Assembly (NCBI RefSeq): GCF_029626145.1
Contig: NZ_JARUBJ010000002.1
Span: forward strand, 650,501-714,500
Reading direction: 5' to 3'
Length of the DNA: 64,000 nt
From: Micromonospora sp. WMMD961
GTDB lineage: Bacteria; Actinomycetota; Actinomycetes; Mycobacteriales; Micromonosporaceae
The translations under genes were made by a program, and so were the position numbers. The notes under the pieces were generated by a model. The model did no database searches. It had not been told where the DNA came from and saw only the letters and a list, made by a program, of their open reading frames with translations. The first letter of the stretch is position 1. Each line of letters starts with the position of its first letter. Below, piece by piece: positions 25,948-35,056 of the stretch.

Positions 25948-26846
25948 GCGGGTTCGGGTTGGCGGGCCCGGGTTCGGCGGGAGGTGCGGACGGCGTCGGT
26001 GGTGAAGACGATCAGGGCCAGCCAGACCAGTGCGAAACCGGCCAGGCGGGCGGGCGGCATCGGCTCGTGGAAGATCAGCACACCGCAGCCGAGCTGCAGG
26101 ATCGGCGCGAGGTACTGGACCATGCCGAGGCTGCTCAGCGGCAGCCGGTTGGCCGCCCCGGCGAACATCAGCAGCGGGATCGCCGTGGCCGCGCCGGCCA
26201 GCACCAGTAGCGCGGTGTGCCAGGCCGACACGTGGCCGAAGGTCGAGTCGGCCCTCGCGGTCAGCCAGCCGAGGTAGCCCAGCGCCGGCAGTGCCAGCAC
26301 CGCGGACTCGACGAAGAGCCCCTCCGCCGGCGGCAGCCCCAGCCGCTTCTTGACCAGGCCGTAGCCGGCGAAGCTGAACGCCAGGGTCAACGCCAGCCAG
26401 GGCAGCCGGCCGTAGTCCACGGTGAGTACCACGACCGCCGACGCGCCGATCCCCAGCGCCGTCCACTGCGCCGGGCGGAGCCGCTCCCGCAGCACCGTCA
26501 CGCCGAGCAGCACCACCACCAGCGGGTTGATGAAGTAGCCCAGCGCGGTCTCCACCACCCGGTCGGAGTTGACCCCGTAGATGTAGGTGCCCCAGTTGAC
26601 CGCGATCAGCGCGGCGGCGGCGACCATCCCGGCCATCGCCCAGGGGCGACGCAGCAGCGCCCGCAGGAAGCCGACATTGCGCAGCGCGCCCAGCAGCAGC
26701 GCCACGAACACCACCGACCAGATGACCCGGTGGGCCAGGATCTCCAGCGGGCCGGCCGGCCGCAACAGCTTGAGGTAGAGCGGAAAGAAACCCCAGAGCA
26801 GGTACGCGCCGAGGCCGTAGAGGTATCCCAGGCGAAGCGGCGTCAC
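25911..26846 (-). CDS. RarD-like EamA/DMT permease
   Basis: A 311-residue protein with ten predicted membrane helices arranged as two EamA repeats. The start is YLYGLGAYLLWGFFPLYLK and a middle segment reads NWGTYIYGVNSDRVVETALG, both typical of the RarD subfamily (drug/metabolite transporter superfamily). The substrate is unknown. The GTG at 26846 overlaps the stop of the upstream GNAT gene by four bases (GTGA), so the two are co-transcribed and coupled; a longer reading of the frame only shadows the GNAT gene. The last ~12 residues (AVDHGVVVPARP) are encoded by an inverted-repeat element and are probably not ancestral. Confidence 0.85.
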   Translation of the reverse strand: MTPLRLGYLYGLGAYLLWGFFPLYLKLLRPAGPLEILAHRVIWSVVFVALLLGALRNVGFLRALLRRPWAMAGMVAAAALIAVNWGTYIYGVNSDRVVETALGYFINPLVVVLLGVTVLRERLRPAQWTALGIGASAVVVLTVDYGRLPWLALTLAFSFAGYGLVKKRLGLPPAEGLFVESAVLALPALGYLGWLTARADSTFGHVSAWHTALLVLAGAATAIPLLMFAGAANRLPLSSLGMVQYLAPILQLGCGVLIFHEPMPPARLAGFALVWLALIVFTTDAVRTSRRTRARQPEPAVDHGVVVPARP

Positions 26847-27340
26847 GCCTCTACCGTAAGGGGCGTACCGCTGCCTTGTTCCTTTCCAGTGACTGGGGTC
26901 ACCGGCGGGCGCTGGTCGAGGTTCATCCACCGCTCCGGGACGTCCAGCGGCGTGAAGCCCACTCTCGCGTACACCTGGTGTGCGTCGTTGGTGATCAGCA
27001 GGATCCGGCGTACGCCCAGCTCGGCCAGGTGGTCACGGGCCGCGCCGACCAACCACCCACCCAAGCCGCGACCCCGGACGGCGCGGTCGACGTACACGTC
27101 GGAGAGCCAGGCGAAGGTGGCGCGGTCGGTGACCACCCGAGCCACGGCCACCTGGCGGCCGTCCTCGGGCCGGTAGACACCGAACGGCAGCGAGCCGGCG
27201 AACGCCCGCTCGGTCACGGCCCGGTCCCGCCCGAGTGCCCAGTATGCGTCGGTCGACAACCAGTGGTGCACCAGCTCCAGATCGAGCCGGGCGGGGTCGG
27301 TGCTGAGCAGGTGGCCGTCGGCGCGGGTCAACGAGAACAT
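26843..27340 (-). CDS. GNAT family N-acetyltransferase
   Basis: A ~165-residue acetyltransferase. The acetyl-CoA pyrophosphate loop RGRGLGGWLVGAARDHL follows beta strand 4 (FAWLSDVYVD) near residues 79-105, and VYARVGFTPLD near 128 is the usual C-terminal strand segment. The substrate is unknown. The ATG at 27340 is used; a GTG one codon upstream is possible. It is the first gene of a two-gene unit with the RarD-like permease. Confidence 0.85.
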   Translation of the reverse strand: MFSLTRADGHLLSTDPARLDLELVHHWLSTDAYWALGRDRAVTERAFAGSLPFGVYRPEDGRQVAVARVVTDRATFAWLSDVYVDRAVRGRGLGGWLVGAARDHLAELGVRRILLITNDAHQVYARVGFTPLDVPERWMNLDQRPPVTPVTGKEQGSGTPLTVEA

Positions 27341-27400
27341 CACGTGACGCTAACCGCCGAGGTGGGCACCTGCGGCGGCCAATTCCCGAAAGGTGGTAAC

Positions 27401-27433
27401 CGGCCCGCCCCGGCGGGAAGCCGGGACGGGCCG
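27401..27433 (-). terminator. Terminator hairpin after the holin-like gene
   Basis: CGGCCCGCCCCGGC and GCCGGGACGGGCCG pair over 14 positions with one A/C mismatch and a five-base loop, 14 bases beyond the stop of the minus-strand membrane protein gene. Confidence 0.65.
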
Positions 27434-27446
27434 ATCCGCTCGGCGG

Positions 27447-27833
27447 TCAGTCCCGGTCGAGGACGGCGCCCAGGATCCAGGTCACGATGCTCACGAAGAG
27501 CGCACCGAGCACGGCGGCCGGCCAGAAACCGTCCACAGTGAACGGCAACCCGGCCTGGTCCGCGATCCAACTGGTGAGAAGGAACAGCAGCCCGTTCACC
27601 ACCAGCGCGATGAGACCCAGCGTCAGCAGGTAGAAGCCGCAGCCGACCGTCTTGATGACCGGCTGGAGAACCGCGTTGACCACGCCGAAGATCACCGCCA
27701 CCAGGAGCAGCGTGGTCACCGTCTCGACAGCCGAGTTCGACTCCAGAGAGATGCCCGGGATGAGGAGTGTGGCCAGCCAGAAAGCCAGCGCTGTGCTGGC
27801 CAGCCGAATCAGCAGACCTTTCAGAAAACCCAT
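27447..27833 (-). CDS. Phage-holin-4 superfamily (PF04020-type) membrane protein
   Basis: A 128-residue protein with four hydrophobic helices (residues ~6-27, ~37-60, ~65-88, ~101-124) and the loop pattern FGVVNAVLQPVIK, typical of the DUF360/Phage_holin_4 family. Despite the name, members are ordinary chromosomal membrane proteins of unknown function in actinobacteria. It is a single gene with its own terminator. Confidence 0.75.
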   Translation of the reverse strand: MGFLKGLLIRLASTALAFWLATLLIPGISLESNSAVETVTTLLLVAVIFGVVNAVLQPVIKTVGCGFYLLTLGLIALVVNGLLFLLTSWIADQAGLPFTVDGFWPAAVLGALFVSIVTWILGAVLDRD

Positions 27834-27894
27834 GGCGGGGATCGTGCCACGGACCGCGCACCTACGTAACCCGGCAGTTGACCATCCTGCTGGA

Positions 27895-29802
27895 TCAGCC
27901 GCGCGCCGGTTTCCCGATCAGTTGCGACTCGATCGGAGTGGGGGAGAGCAGGGCCCAGCGCAGCGCCCTGCGGTTGACCACGGCCACCATGTCGTCCCGG
28001 ATCCGGGTCAGCCACTCGGCCGACCCACCGAGGCCCAACGCGGTGCCGGCCAGCGCGGCCTCGGCGGCGTTCAGTGGTTGCAGCAACGCCAGGTCCGCCC
28101 GGCTCAACGCGTCCACGTCCGCCGGCGTCAACTCGTCGCGTACCAGGAGAGTGGCCCGCCACGGCGGGCCCGGCTCGGCGTCGGCCGGCACCGACCCCGC
28201 GTCGACGACGAGCAGTAACGGGCGTAGCGCACTGCCCACCCCGTCCGCGACCGGTCGGCCGGGCGGGATCAACGGGATCGTCCCGCCCGGCGCACCCACC
28301 CCCCGTACGAACGGTTCCCAGGCGCGCGGCCGGGAGGTCTGCACCACCACGAGCGCACCGAGGGCCAGGGCGCGCAGGGCCACCAACTGGGCGGCGCGCA
28401 CTCCGCCGACCAGCAGCACCCGGGTGCTCTCCGGCCGGAACAGTCGTACGGTGACGGCCCCGCCGTGCCGGTTCGTGCCGACCATCATTCCCGCGCCGCC
28501 CACTGTCAGCTCCCAGTCGTCCAACGCGACGCGGGCAGGCGCTTCGTTGCTGGTCAGCGCCAACGGGAGCGTCGCGCCGAGCCCGCTCAGGTGCGCGCCG
28601 TCGAGCCGCCGAAGCTCCCCGCCCAGGTCGGTCACCAGGCGCGTCATCGCCTCGGCGGCTGCGGCCAGCTCGGTCGCCGTGCCGGCGGCCAGGCGAACGG
28701 TCAGCTCGGTCGGCACCCCGACACCTTCAGTGGTCGGGTTCGGCCCCGCGGAGATCGACACGGTCGTCGCGGTCACCGGCAACGCGAGCAGCCGGGGCGT
28801 CAGTCGCCGTCCACCCGCGCCGTCCGGCCAGCGGACCAGCCGGAAGGTGGCCTGGAGCAGTGTGCCGGACCGGAGCGTGGGCCAGGACTCCCGCACCGGA
28901 TGGCCGTCGTGATGGGCCAGCTCGCCCAGCACCCGCAGCGCCGCAGGCACGCCGAGTGGCCGCGCGGTCAGCGACCCGAGCCGGCGGACGATCCGGCGTA
29001 CCGTGCCGGCGAGCACCCGGCGCAGGTCCTCTCCGGACCAGCCGTCCACCCGGAGCACCCGCACCGCCAGCACCGCCCGTTCCCGCCCGGCGAGCCGCCC
29101 GTCGGTGAGCTGCCGGTACGACGTGCCGACCGTGCCGGCTGCCGCCGGCACCGGCGCCGGCGCCCCGGTGAGCAGCAGCTGGACCCGCAGCGGGGGCAGG
29201 TCCGGCCCAGCCGGAGGCAGCAGGGCGGACGGCGCGGGAATGGCCCGGGACGCGTCGCCGAGCAGATCGCCGGGGTCGCCGAGTTCCAGCAGCACCACCA
29301 TTCCAGCGGTGTCCTCCAGCACCGCCGCGGGCCCACCGGTCAGCTCCGTGGACCGGACGACGGTGCCCGGAGCGACCAGTTCGAGCAGCTCGGTTGCCCC
29401 GGTCGGCCCGGGCAGTTCCCGGCGACGGGTCACGTGTTCGGCGGCGGTGCCCAGCCACTCGAAGAGCCACCGGCCCCGGACCCGGACCACAGCCGCTGCC
29501 ACCAGCAGCACGGCGACAAGTGTCGCTGCCGCGATGACCGGCGCGGGCCGGCCGAGGGCGGTGAGGACCAACGCCGCCGCGACCTGCGCGGTGACCAGTT
29601 GACCGGCGTGCACCCTGACCCCGGAGCCTCGGCCGGATGATGTCCACCGGTCGAGGGTCGATCGGCGACGAGGTGCCCGCCGGTCGGCGAAGCCCGGGCG
29701 GCGATCGGTGGGGCGGCCTGGGCCGATCGCCGGCGGCACGGTGTCTGGCCCGGACCGGGCCGGTGTCGCCCGGTGCGGTCCTCCGGTGGTGATCGCCGGC
29801 AC
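27895..29802 (-). CDS. eccE: Type VII secretion membrane protein EccE
   Basis: A 635-residue protein. An Arg/Pro-rich N-terminus (~55 residues) precedes two adjacent membrane helices (from VTAQVAAALVLTAL to LLVAAAVVRV, residues ~65-105). A long cytosolic region follows with the EccE-type RGRWLFEWLG junction and a Rossmann-like C-terminal half. EccE is the peripheral subunit of the ESX inner-membrane complex. The GTG at 29802 is chosen because GAGGAGG lies four bases upstream on the coding strand; the ~40 further upstream codons look non-coding. It is divergent from two WXG100 genes. Sequence similarity in EccE is generally weak, so the call also leans on context. Confidence 0.82.
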   Translation of the reverse strand: MPAITTGGPHRATPARSGPDTVPPAIGPGRPTDRRPGFADRRAPRRRSTLDRWTSSGRGSGVRVHAGQLVTAQVAAALVLTALGRPAPVIAAATLVAVLLVAAAVVRVRGRWLFEWLGTAAEHVTRRRELPGPTGATELLELVAPGTVVRSTELTGGPAAVLEDTAGMVVLLELGDPGDLLGDASRAIPAPSALLPPAGPDLPPLRVQLLLTGAPAPVPAAAGTVGTSYRQLTDGRLAGRERAVLAVRVLRVDGWSGEDLRRVLAGTVRRIVRRLGSLTARPLGVPAALRVLGELAHHDGHPVRESWPTLRSGTLLQATFRLVRWPDGAGGRRLTPRLLALPVTATTVSISAGPNPTTEGVGVPTELTVRLAAGTATELAAAAEAMTRLVTDLGGELRRLDGAHLSGLGATLPLALTSNEAPARVALDDWELTVGGAGMMVGTNRHGGAVTVRLFRPESTRVLLVGGVRAAQLVALRALALGALVVVQTSRPRAWEPFVRGVGAPGGTIPLIPPGRPVADGVGSALRPLLLVVDAGSVPADAEPGPPWRATLLVRDELTPADVDALSRADLALLQPLNAAEAALAGTALGLGGSAEWLTRIRDDMVAVVNRRALRWALLSPTPIESQLIGKPARG

Positions 29803-30094
29803 CGCGCCTCCTCGACCTGTGGGGACCGCGTCGCACCGGCGGCCGACCGTGCTCGGGTGGCCGTCACGCGCCGCGACGTGGCTGCAGCACATCGTAAGTG
29901 ACCGATGGCTGCCATGGTTGTCCACAGGGGAAAGGCAGGGGGTAGCAGAACTGCGACGAGGTCGCTACCGTCAGCCACGAAGTTCGTCGCTGACCCGTGT
30001 CTCAGTGCTCGACGGCCGGGCCAAGCGGACGACGCGTCCCCAGGGTGGCCGCGTCGAGAGCCAGGTGCGATCGGAGAGACGAGGTGACGTCCGG

Positions 30095-30415
30095 GTGTCC
30101 CAGACGCAGGCAGAAGCCGCGGTGATGCAGCAGACAGCCGCGAAGTTCGAGCAGGTGGACCAGTCGTTGCAATCCATGCTGACCGGCCTGCTGGCCGAGC
30201 TGGAGGTGTTGCAGCAGGCCTGGCGTGGCGCCGGTGGTCGATCCTTCGAGCAGGTCAAGCAGCAGTGGTCGCAGGACCAGGCGGCGCTGCACCGGGCGTT
30301 GCGCGAAACCGCCGGCGCGATCCGCACCGCCGGCCGACAGTACGACGTCTCCGACGACGAGGTCGCCAGCCGGGTAGCCGGCACCAACCGCGGCGGCATC
30401 CAACTGCCGCTCTGA
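30095..30415 (+). CDS. WXG100 family type VII secretion target (first of pair)
   Basis: A 106-residue helical-hairpin protein with WRGAGG (a WXG turn) near residue 44 between two amphipathic helices, and a C-terminal YDVSDDEVA segment matching the YxxxD/E secretion signal of ESX substrates. The GTG at 30095 follows GAGGTGA by eight bases. It is paired with the WXG100 gene 21 bases downstream, with which it probably forms a secreted heterodimer. The ~290-base gap before it, shared with eccE, must hold both promoters, but no clear motif was seen. Confidence 0.88.
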   Translation: MSQTQAEAAVMQQTAAKFEQVDQSLQSMLTGLLAELEVLQQAWRGAGGRSFEQVKQQWSQDQAALHRALRETAGAIRTAGRQYDVSDDEVASRVAGTNRGGIQLPL

Positions 30416-30436
30416 TCCCGCCCGGGAGGAAATCCG

Positions 30437-30730
30437 ATGGACCATGGTGTGCTGGTCGTCAACTTCGCCGCGCTTCAGCAGGCCGGCGCGGACATCCAAA
30501 AAGCGCTGAACAGGCTCGACTCGCAACTCGGCCAACTCGAACGCGATGCCGCCCCGCTGGTGGCGAGCTGGACGGGCGAGGCCCGCCAGGCCTACGAACA
30601 GCGGCAGGCACGGTGGCGGTCCGCCTCCCAGGACCTCCAGGCGATGCTGCGGGACATCAAGTTGGCGGTGGGTGACTCCGCCTCCGACTATCTGGACACG
30701 GAGAAGAAGAACACCGGGCTGTTCCAGTGA
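30437..30730 (+). CDS. WXG100 family type VII secretion target (second of pair)
   Basis: A 97-residue protein with the WTG turn (SWTGEARQAYEQ, near residue 45) between two long helices, the classic ESAT-6/CFP-10 size and shape. The end of the protein has YLDTEKK, again a Y-x3-E secretion pattern. The ATG at 30437 follows GGGAGGAAATCC. It is cotranscribed with the preceding WXG100 gene. Confidence 0.9.
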   Translation: MDHGVLVVNFAALQQAGADIQKALNRLDSQLGQLERDAAPLVASWTGEARQAYEQRQARWRSASQDLQAMLRDIKLAVGDSASDYLDTEKKNTGLFQ

Positions 30731-30860
30731 GCGCGGTGGGCCGGGAGCGCTGACCATGACCAGGTCGGTGCCCCGGCCGCTGCGCCGCAGCGTCCGGCTG
30801 ACGGGGGCAGCTTCGGGCAGTGCGCCGACGGAGTCGGGCCAGGCTGGTGGGCTCGCGGAG

Positions 30861-32084
30861 TCAGACCCCGCCGGCTGGACGCCATCGTCGGCGGGCACCG
30901 CGGGGCACCACCAGGGCGAGCAGCACCACGGTGGCCGCCGTCGTGCCGACCACCGCGCCGACCAGCAGGGCACGATCCCGTGCCGCCGCTCTCCGGGTCT
31001 GGCGGGCGAGCGCTGCCGGGTCGGCGCGATCGTCAGGGAGTGCGGTGACTTGCCGCGGGCCGGCCGCGCGGCTGCCGCCGGTCTCGGTGACTGCCCGGTA
31101 AGGGTTCAGCACGCCGGCGCCGTACCCGCCGCCGTGGCCCATGCCCGGGGCCGGGTCGGCGGTGGCGACGATCCGCTCCGCCACCTGGGCGGCGGTCAGC
31201 TCCGGCCGGTACTCGCGCAGCAACGCGGCGGTGGCGGCCACGAAGGGCGCCGCGTAACTGGTGCCCTCGACCCGAAGGTGGCCGGCGCCGGGTGCGGCGG
31301 TCAGCACCTCGCTGCCCGGCGCCACCAGGTCGACGTACGGGCCGGTCTGCGAGAAGGCCGTCCGCCCACCGTCCGCCCCGATCGCCCCCACGCCGAGCAC
31401 CCCGTCGTAACCGGCCGGGAACGGTTGGGGGTTGCCGTTGTCGTGCAGGTTGCCGGCGGCGGCCACCAGCACGACGTCGCGTTCGACCGCGTACCGCACG
31501 GCCGAGCGCACCTCCGGGTCGTCCGCGTACAACACCACGGACAGGTTCACCACGTCGGCGTCGTGGTCGACGGCCCAGCGGATGGCCCGGGCGAACTCGT
31601 CGGCGCTGACCGTACGCCCCGACTCCCGACCCTGCACCACCTGCTGCTCACTCACCCGCACCGGCAGGATCCGGGCATCCGGTGCGAGACCGCGGAAGGC
31701 GACACCGGGGCGGGGTGCCGCCGCGATGATGCTCGCCACTCCGGTGCCGTGCCCCGCGCAGTCCCGCCTGCCGTCCCCGCCGGCGTCGAGCAGGTCGGTG
31801 CCGGCCAGCACGCGCTCGGCCAGTTGGGGGTGCACCCGATCCACCCCGGAGTCGACCACCGCGACGGTCACCCCGGCACCGGTGGCCAGGGGCGCGAGCC
31901 GGGTGGGGTCGTACCGTTGCTGTGGCCAGGGTGTGGCGGTGACCGGCCGGGCCGGGGTGAGGTTGGTCGCACAGGCCGGCACCACGCGCAGCCTGGCGGT
32001 GGCGGCGACGGTCGGGAGGGCCGGTACGGTCAGGAGGCCGACGGCCAGACCTGCGAGGACCGGGCGCGTGATCGATCGAGACAT
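30861..32084 (-). CDS. mycP: Mycosin-type S8 serine protease of type VII secretion (MycP)
   Basis: A 407-residue subtilisin-like protease. An N-terminal signal peptide (~residues 1-29) is followed by the catalytic triad D78 (AVVDSGVD), H112 (GHGTGVAS) and S275 (GTSYAAPF), with oxyanion N211 (AAAGN). A C-terminal membrane helix at ~378-398 (ALLVGAVVGTTAATVVLLAL) and a basic end anchor it in the membrane. This architecture is that of mycosins, which cap and stabilise the ESX complex. The ATG at 32084 follows a CGGAGG site. It is convergent with the WXG100 pair. Confidence 0.9.
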   Translation of the reverse strand: MSRSITRPVLAGLAVGLLTVPALPTVAATARLRVVPACATNLTPARPVTATPWPQQRYDPTRLAPLATGAGVTVAVVDSGVDRVHPQLAERVLAGTDLLDAGGDGRRDCAGHGTGVASIIAAAPRPGVAFRGLAPDARILPVRVSEQQVVQGRESGRTVSADEFARAIRWAVDHDADVVNLSVVLYADDPEVRSAVRYAVERDVVLVAAAGNLHDNGNPQPFPAGYDGVLGVGAIGADGGRTAFSQTGPYVDLVAPGSEVLTAAPGAGHLRVEGTSYAAPFVAATAALLREYRPELTAAQVAERIVATADPAPGMGHGGGYGAGVLNPYRAVTETGGSRAAGPRQVTALPDDRADPAALARQTRRAAARDRALLVGAVVGTTAATVVLLALVVPRGARRRWRPAGGV

Positions 32085-32166
32085 CGACAGCCTCCGTATC
32101 GTGTCGGCTCCGGGACGGGATGTTATCGCCTCACCCACGCCCCGGCAGGGCGCCGACGGCCAGCCA

Positions 32167-32194
32167 TTGTGATCTTGGTACCACCTTGTAGGTT
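32167..32194 (+). promoter_or_regulatory. Possible sigma-70-type promoter of the SseB-domain gene
   Basis: TTGTGA (32167-32172) and TAGGTT (32189-32194) are separated by 16 bases in an AT-richer patch between divergent mycP and the SseB-domain gene. It lies 43 bases before the start. The match is moderate. Confidence 0.35.
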
Positions 32195-32236
32195 GTACGC
32201 GATACCTGTGGCCTGTTCTCGGAAGGGGAGGTGGCC

Positions 32237-35056
32237 GTGACCGAATGGGAGCCGGCCACGGAGGCCGAGGTGGCGATGCGCGACGCGCTGCACGCCAACG
32301 ACCAGGAGCTCTACTTCCGGCTTCTGTCCCGCACCGACCTGCTGTTGCCGGTCTCCGCCCCGACGCAGCCCGGCCAGCCACCCGCCGGCTGGGGCACCTG
32401 GACCACCGGCGGTCGGACGCACGTCCTGGCCTTCACCTCCTCCACCGCGCTGCGGGCGTGTCTTGGCGATCATCCGGGCAGCAACCGACGCGTCCCCTTC
32501 GCCGACCTCGCGGTCGGCTGGCCCAACCAGGAGTGGTGGCTCGCCGTCAACCCCGGCCTGCCGGTCGAGGGTTACCTGCCGGCCTGGTTCGTGGCTCAAC
32601 TCTCCAGGGGGGACGTGCGGCTGCCCGGCCGCACCATGGGTGCCCGCGCCCGTCTGGAACGGGCGGAGACCCTCGCGCGCACCCGGACCGGGCCTTCCGG
32701 CCGGGGCGCGACGCCGGCCGCTGGTCGACAGTCGGCGACTGGTGCGTCGTCGTTCGGCGCGGACGCGACAGTGCTGGCTCCGACTCCGCCGCCGCCGGTT
32801 CCGCCTGCCCCCGTTCCCCCTGCCCCCGTCCCGCCTCCCCCCGTTCCGCTCGCCCCGGTCCCGCCAGCTCCGGTTCCTCCTCGAGGGCCCGCGTGGGATG
32901 CGCAGCCCCGGGTGGGTGCTTCCGCGGTGCCGGGCCCGGCGTCCCGCACCCCTACCCCCACCGAGCCGTCGCGCCGACCCGGGGCGGAGGACCTGCCCGC
33001 CGGTCAGCGCCAACCGACCGAGCCGCCGCGACCCGGCGCCCTGCCCCGCAGCGGCCGGCCGTCCCGGTTCGCACCGTTGACGCCCGCCGACCATCCTGGC
33101 ACCGACCAGCCGAGGCCCGGTGTGGGCTGGCCCGCAGCGGACCGCTCGGGCGACGACGGCCCGGCCGGCGGCAACGGCAACGGTGGCCACCAGGGTGCCC
33201 GCCGTTCCTTCTTCGAACCCAGCACTCGTGTGCCCGACCCGAGCACGGGCGGAGGTCGTGCCGGTGACCGGGCGGCCCCGCCGACGCGGTTCGGGCGAGG
33301 CAGCCAACCCTTCCCGCGTCGCCGCCCGGCCGATGCGCCGGCCGACGAGACCGCGACCCGGGCCTTCCCGATGGGTGATCCGGACGCCACCAGGCCGTTC
33401 CGGCAGCCGGCGGCCGACCTCGGTGCGTCCCGGGGCGTACGCGCACCGACACCCGGTGAGGAGGTCACCCAGCCGCTGCCTCCACGCCGGCACGACCTGC
33501 CGGGGGAGGAGCCCACCCGCGCCTTCCGGATGACCGGTGAACCGCCGCTGCCCCGGGCGTCGGAGCGGCCCAGCCCTCCGTCCGAGGAGACCCAGGCGAT
33601 CCCCCGCGACCGGCCGAGCCCGTACGCGCAGGTGGAGGAGCTGTCGACGTCGGCTGCGGAGCCGGTGTCCGGCCCGCCCGCGCCGCGCCGCGGCTTCACG
33701 CCCATCGTCATCGAGGGCACCATCATCGAGTCCCGCGACCTCGCCGGCCCGGTCGACAGCAGCGGTCCGGCCGCCACTGCCAACCGGCCCAGCAGCTCGC
33801 CCGATGCCGCACCGCCGCCGTTCGGCTCGACATCCTCCGAGCCGAGCATGTTCGGCCCGCCGTCGTTCAGCCCGACGCAGCCGGTGCCGAGCCCGTCCAC
33901 GCCGCGTCCGACCGTTCCGACGGAGGCCACCGGTGCCCGCGTCGACAGCCCGGTCGGTGCTGGTCACGCCGACATCGGCGGCCCGTCGGTCGGTCTGGCG
34001 AGCACCGATCTGCCCGCTGGTGGCGAGAGCCGCAGCGCGGACGCCGAGAGGCTGATCCCGCTGGCCGACGACCCGGCGGCGGCCGAGTTCGAGCCGGCCA
34101 ACACGGTCGAGGAGGACCTGCTCGGCGCCGCCGGCTCCGGCAGCACCGACACGTTCCTGTCCACCCTGCTGCTGGCCCGGGTCCTGCTGCCGGCGGCACC
34201 GGAGTCGCTGCGCGGAAGCCGCCCCGGGGATGCGGGCTTCGTCTGGCGTACGGCGCAGCTCGACGGCGAGACGTACGTGGTGGTCTACACGTCCCCGGAG
34301 CGTCTCGCCGACCACTTCGAGGGTGACGTCGACACGGTCCGGGTGAAGTTCGCCCAACTGATCCGGCGCTGGCCGGACGAGGACTGGTCGTTCGCCGTCA
34401 ACCCGGGCACACCTGTCGGTGCCAAGCTGCCCGGTGAGCAGATCGTCGCGTTGGCCAACTGGGCCGCCGAGGTGGGGCTCGGCGACGACCTGGAGGTGGA
34501 CCCGGAGGAAGCGCCGGTCGCGGCGGAGCCCACCGCCCGCCCCCGGTACGCCCCGGCGGCGGTCGACCCGACCCGACCGACGGTCATGCAGAAGGCGATC
34601 GCGCCCTCTCAGCTCGCCTACTACCTCGATCGTGGGTACGACCGGGTCTCCGGCTTCGTGCACCGGGCCGGTGAGTTGGCGCACCTGACCACGCCGGCGC
34701 AGCTGCACGACGCGCTCGGCCTCAGCTACCCCGGTTCGCCGTTCTCCCGGGACGCCGAGGAGATCTACGTGCTGCGCTGGCCGGCGCACCGGCCGAGCCT
34801 CTACCGGATTCCTTACGGCGGTCAGAACGAACCGGCGATGCGTGCCATGGAGGGCTGGGTCATCGAGCGTCCCCCGTTCCGGGGCAACGGCTTCGCCCCG
34901 GGCGAGAGCAGCGACGTGGTGGCAGAGTTCAAGGTGGACAGCGCGCGACTCCCGCACGGTGCGCAGCTCTGGCGGATCGGCACGGACGGCACCGAGCGGG
35001 TGGTGGCGGAACTCGACACCGACACGGTGCTCTGGCGACGGGTCGGTGAGGCGTGA
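32237..35056 (+). CDS. Large protein with two SseB-like domains and a long Pro-rich linker
   Basis: A 939-residue cytoplasmic protein. Residues ~5-135 and ~625-770 each resemble the SseB N-terminal domain: both have a stretch reading vLaFTSS/VVVYTSPERLADHF, then WPNQEWWLAVNPGLPVEGYL or its second version DWSFAVNPGTPVGAKLP. The ~450 residues between are Pro/Arg/Ser/Thr-rich and probably disordered, with a (PPAPVP)n-like run near 190-215. A third region (~790-939) contains MQKAIAPSQLAYYLDRGYDRVSGFVHR. The GTG at 32237 follows GGGGAGG. SseB-domain proteins accompany ESX genes in actinomycetes, but their role is not established; a regulator or scaffold of the neighbouring system is an inference. 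The last codons overlap the next gene. Confidence 0.75.
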   Translation: MTEWEPATEAEVAMRDALHANDQELYFRLLSRTDLLLPVSAPTQPGQPPAGWGTWTTGGRTHVLAFTSSTALRACLGDHPGSNRRVPFADLAVGWPNQEWWLAVNPGLPVEGYLPAWFVAQLSRGDVRLPGRTMGARARLERAETLARTRTGPSGRGATPAAGRQSATGASSFGADATVLAPTPPPPVPPAPVPPAPVPPPPVPLAPVPPAPVPPRGPAWDAQPRVGASAVPGPASRTPTPTEPSRRPGAEDLPAGQRQPTEPPRPGALPRSGRPSRFAPLTPADHPGTDQPRPGVGWPAADRSGDDGPAGGNGNGGHQGARRSFFEPSTRVPDPSTGGGRAGDRAAPPTRFGRGSQPFPRRRPADAPADETATRAFPMGDPDATRPFRQPAADLGASRGVRAPTPGEEVTQPLPPRRHDLPGEEPTRAFRMTGEPPLPRASERPSPPSEETQAIPRDRPSPYAQVEELSTSAAEPVSGPPAPRRGFTPIVIEGTIIESRDLAGPVDSSGPAATANRPSSSPDAAPPPFGSTSSEPSMFGPPSFSPTQPVPSPSTPRPTVPTEATGARVDSPVGAGHADIGGPSVGLASTDLPAGGESRSADAERLIPLADDPAAAEFEPANTVEEDLLGAAGSGSTDTFLSTLLLARVLLPAAPESLRGSRPGDAGFVWRTAQLDGETYVVVYTSPERLADHFEGDVDTVRVKFAQLIRRWPDEDWSFAVNPGTPVGAKLPGEQIVALANWAAEVGLGDDLEVDPEEAPVAAEPTARPRYAPAAVDPTRPTVMQKAIAPSQLAYYLDRGYDRVSGFVHRAGELAHLTTPAQLHDALGLSYPGSPFSRDAEEIYVLRWPAHRPSLYRIPYGGQNEPAMRAMEGWVIERPPFRGNGFAPGESSDVVAEFKVDSARLPHGAQLWRIGTDGTERVVAELDTDTVLWRRVGEA

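Noticed and set aside
29918..29926. A single TTGTCCACA near the eccE/WXG100 gap
   Set aside because: One 9-mer is expected by chance in a window of this size and it has no partner nearby.
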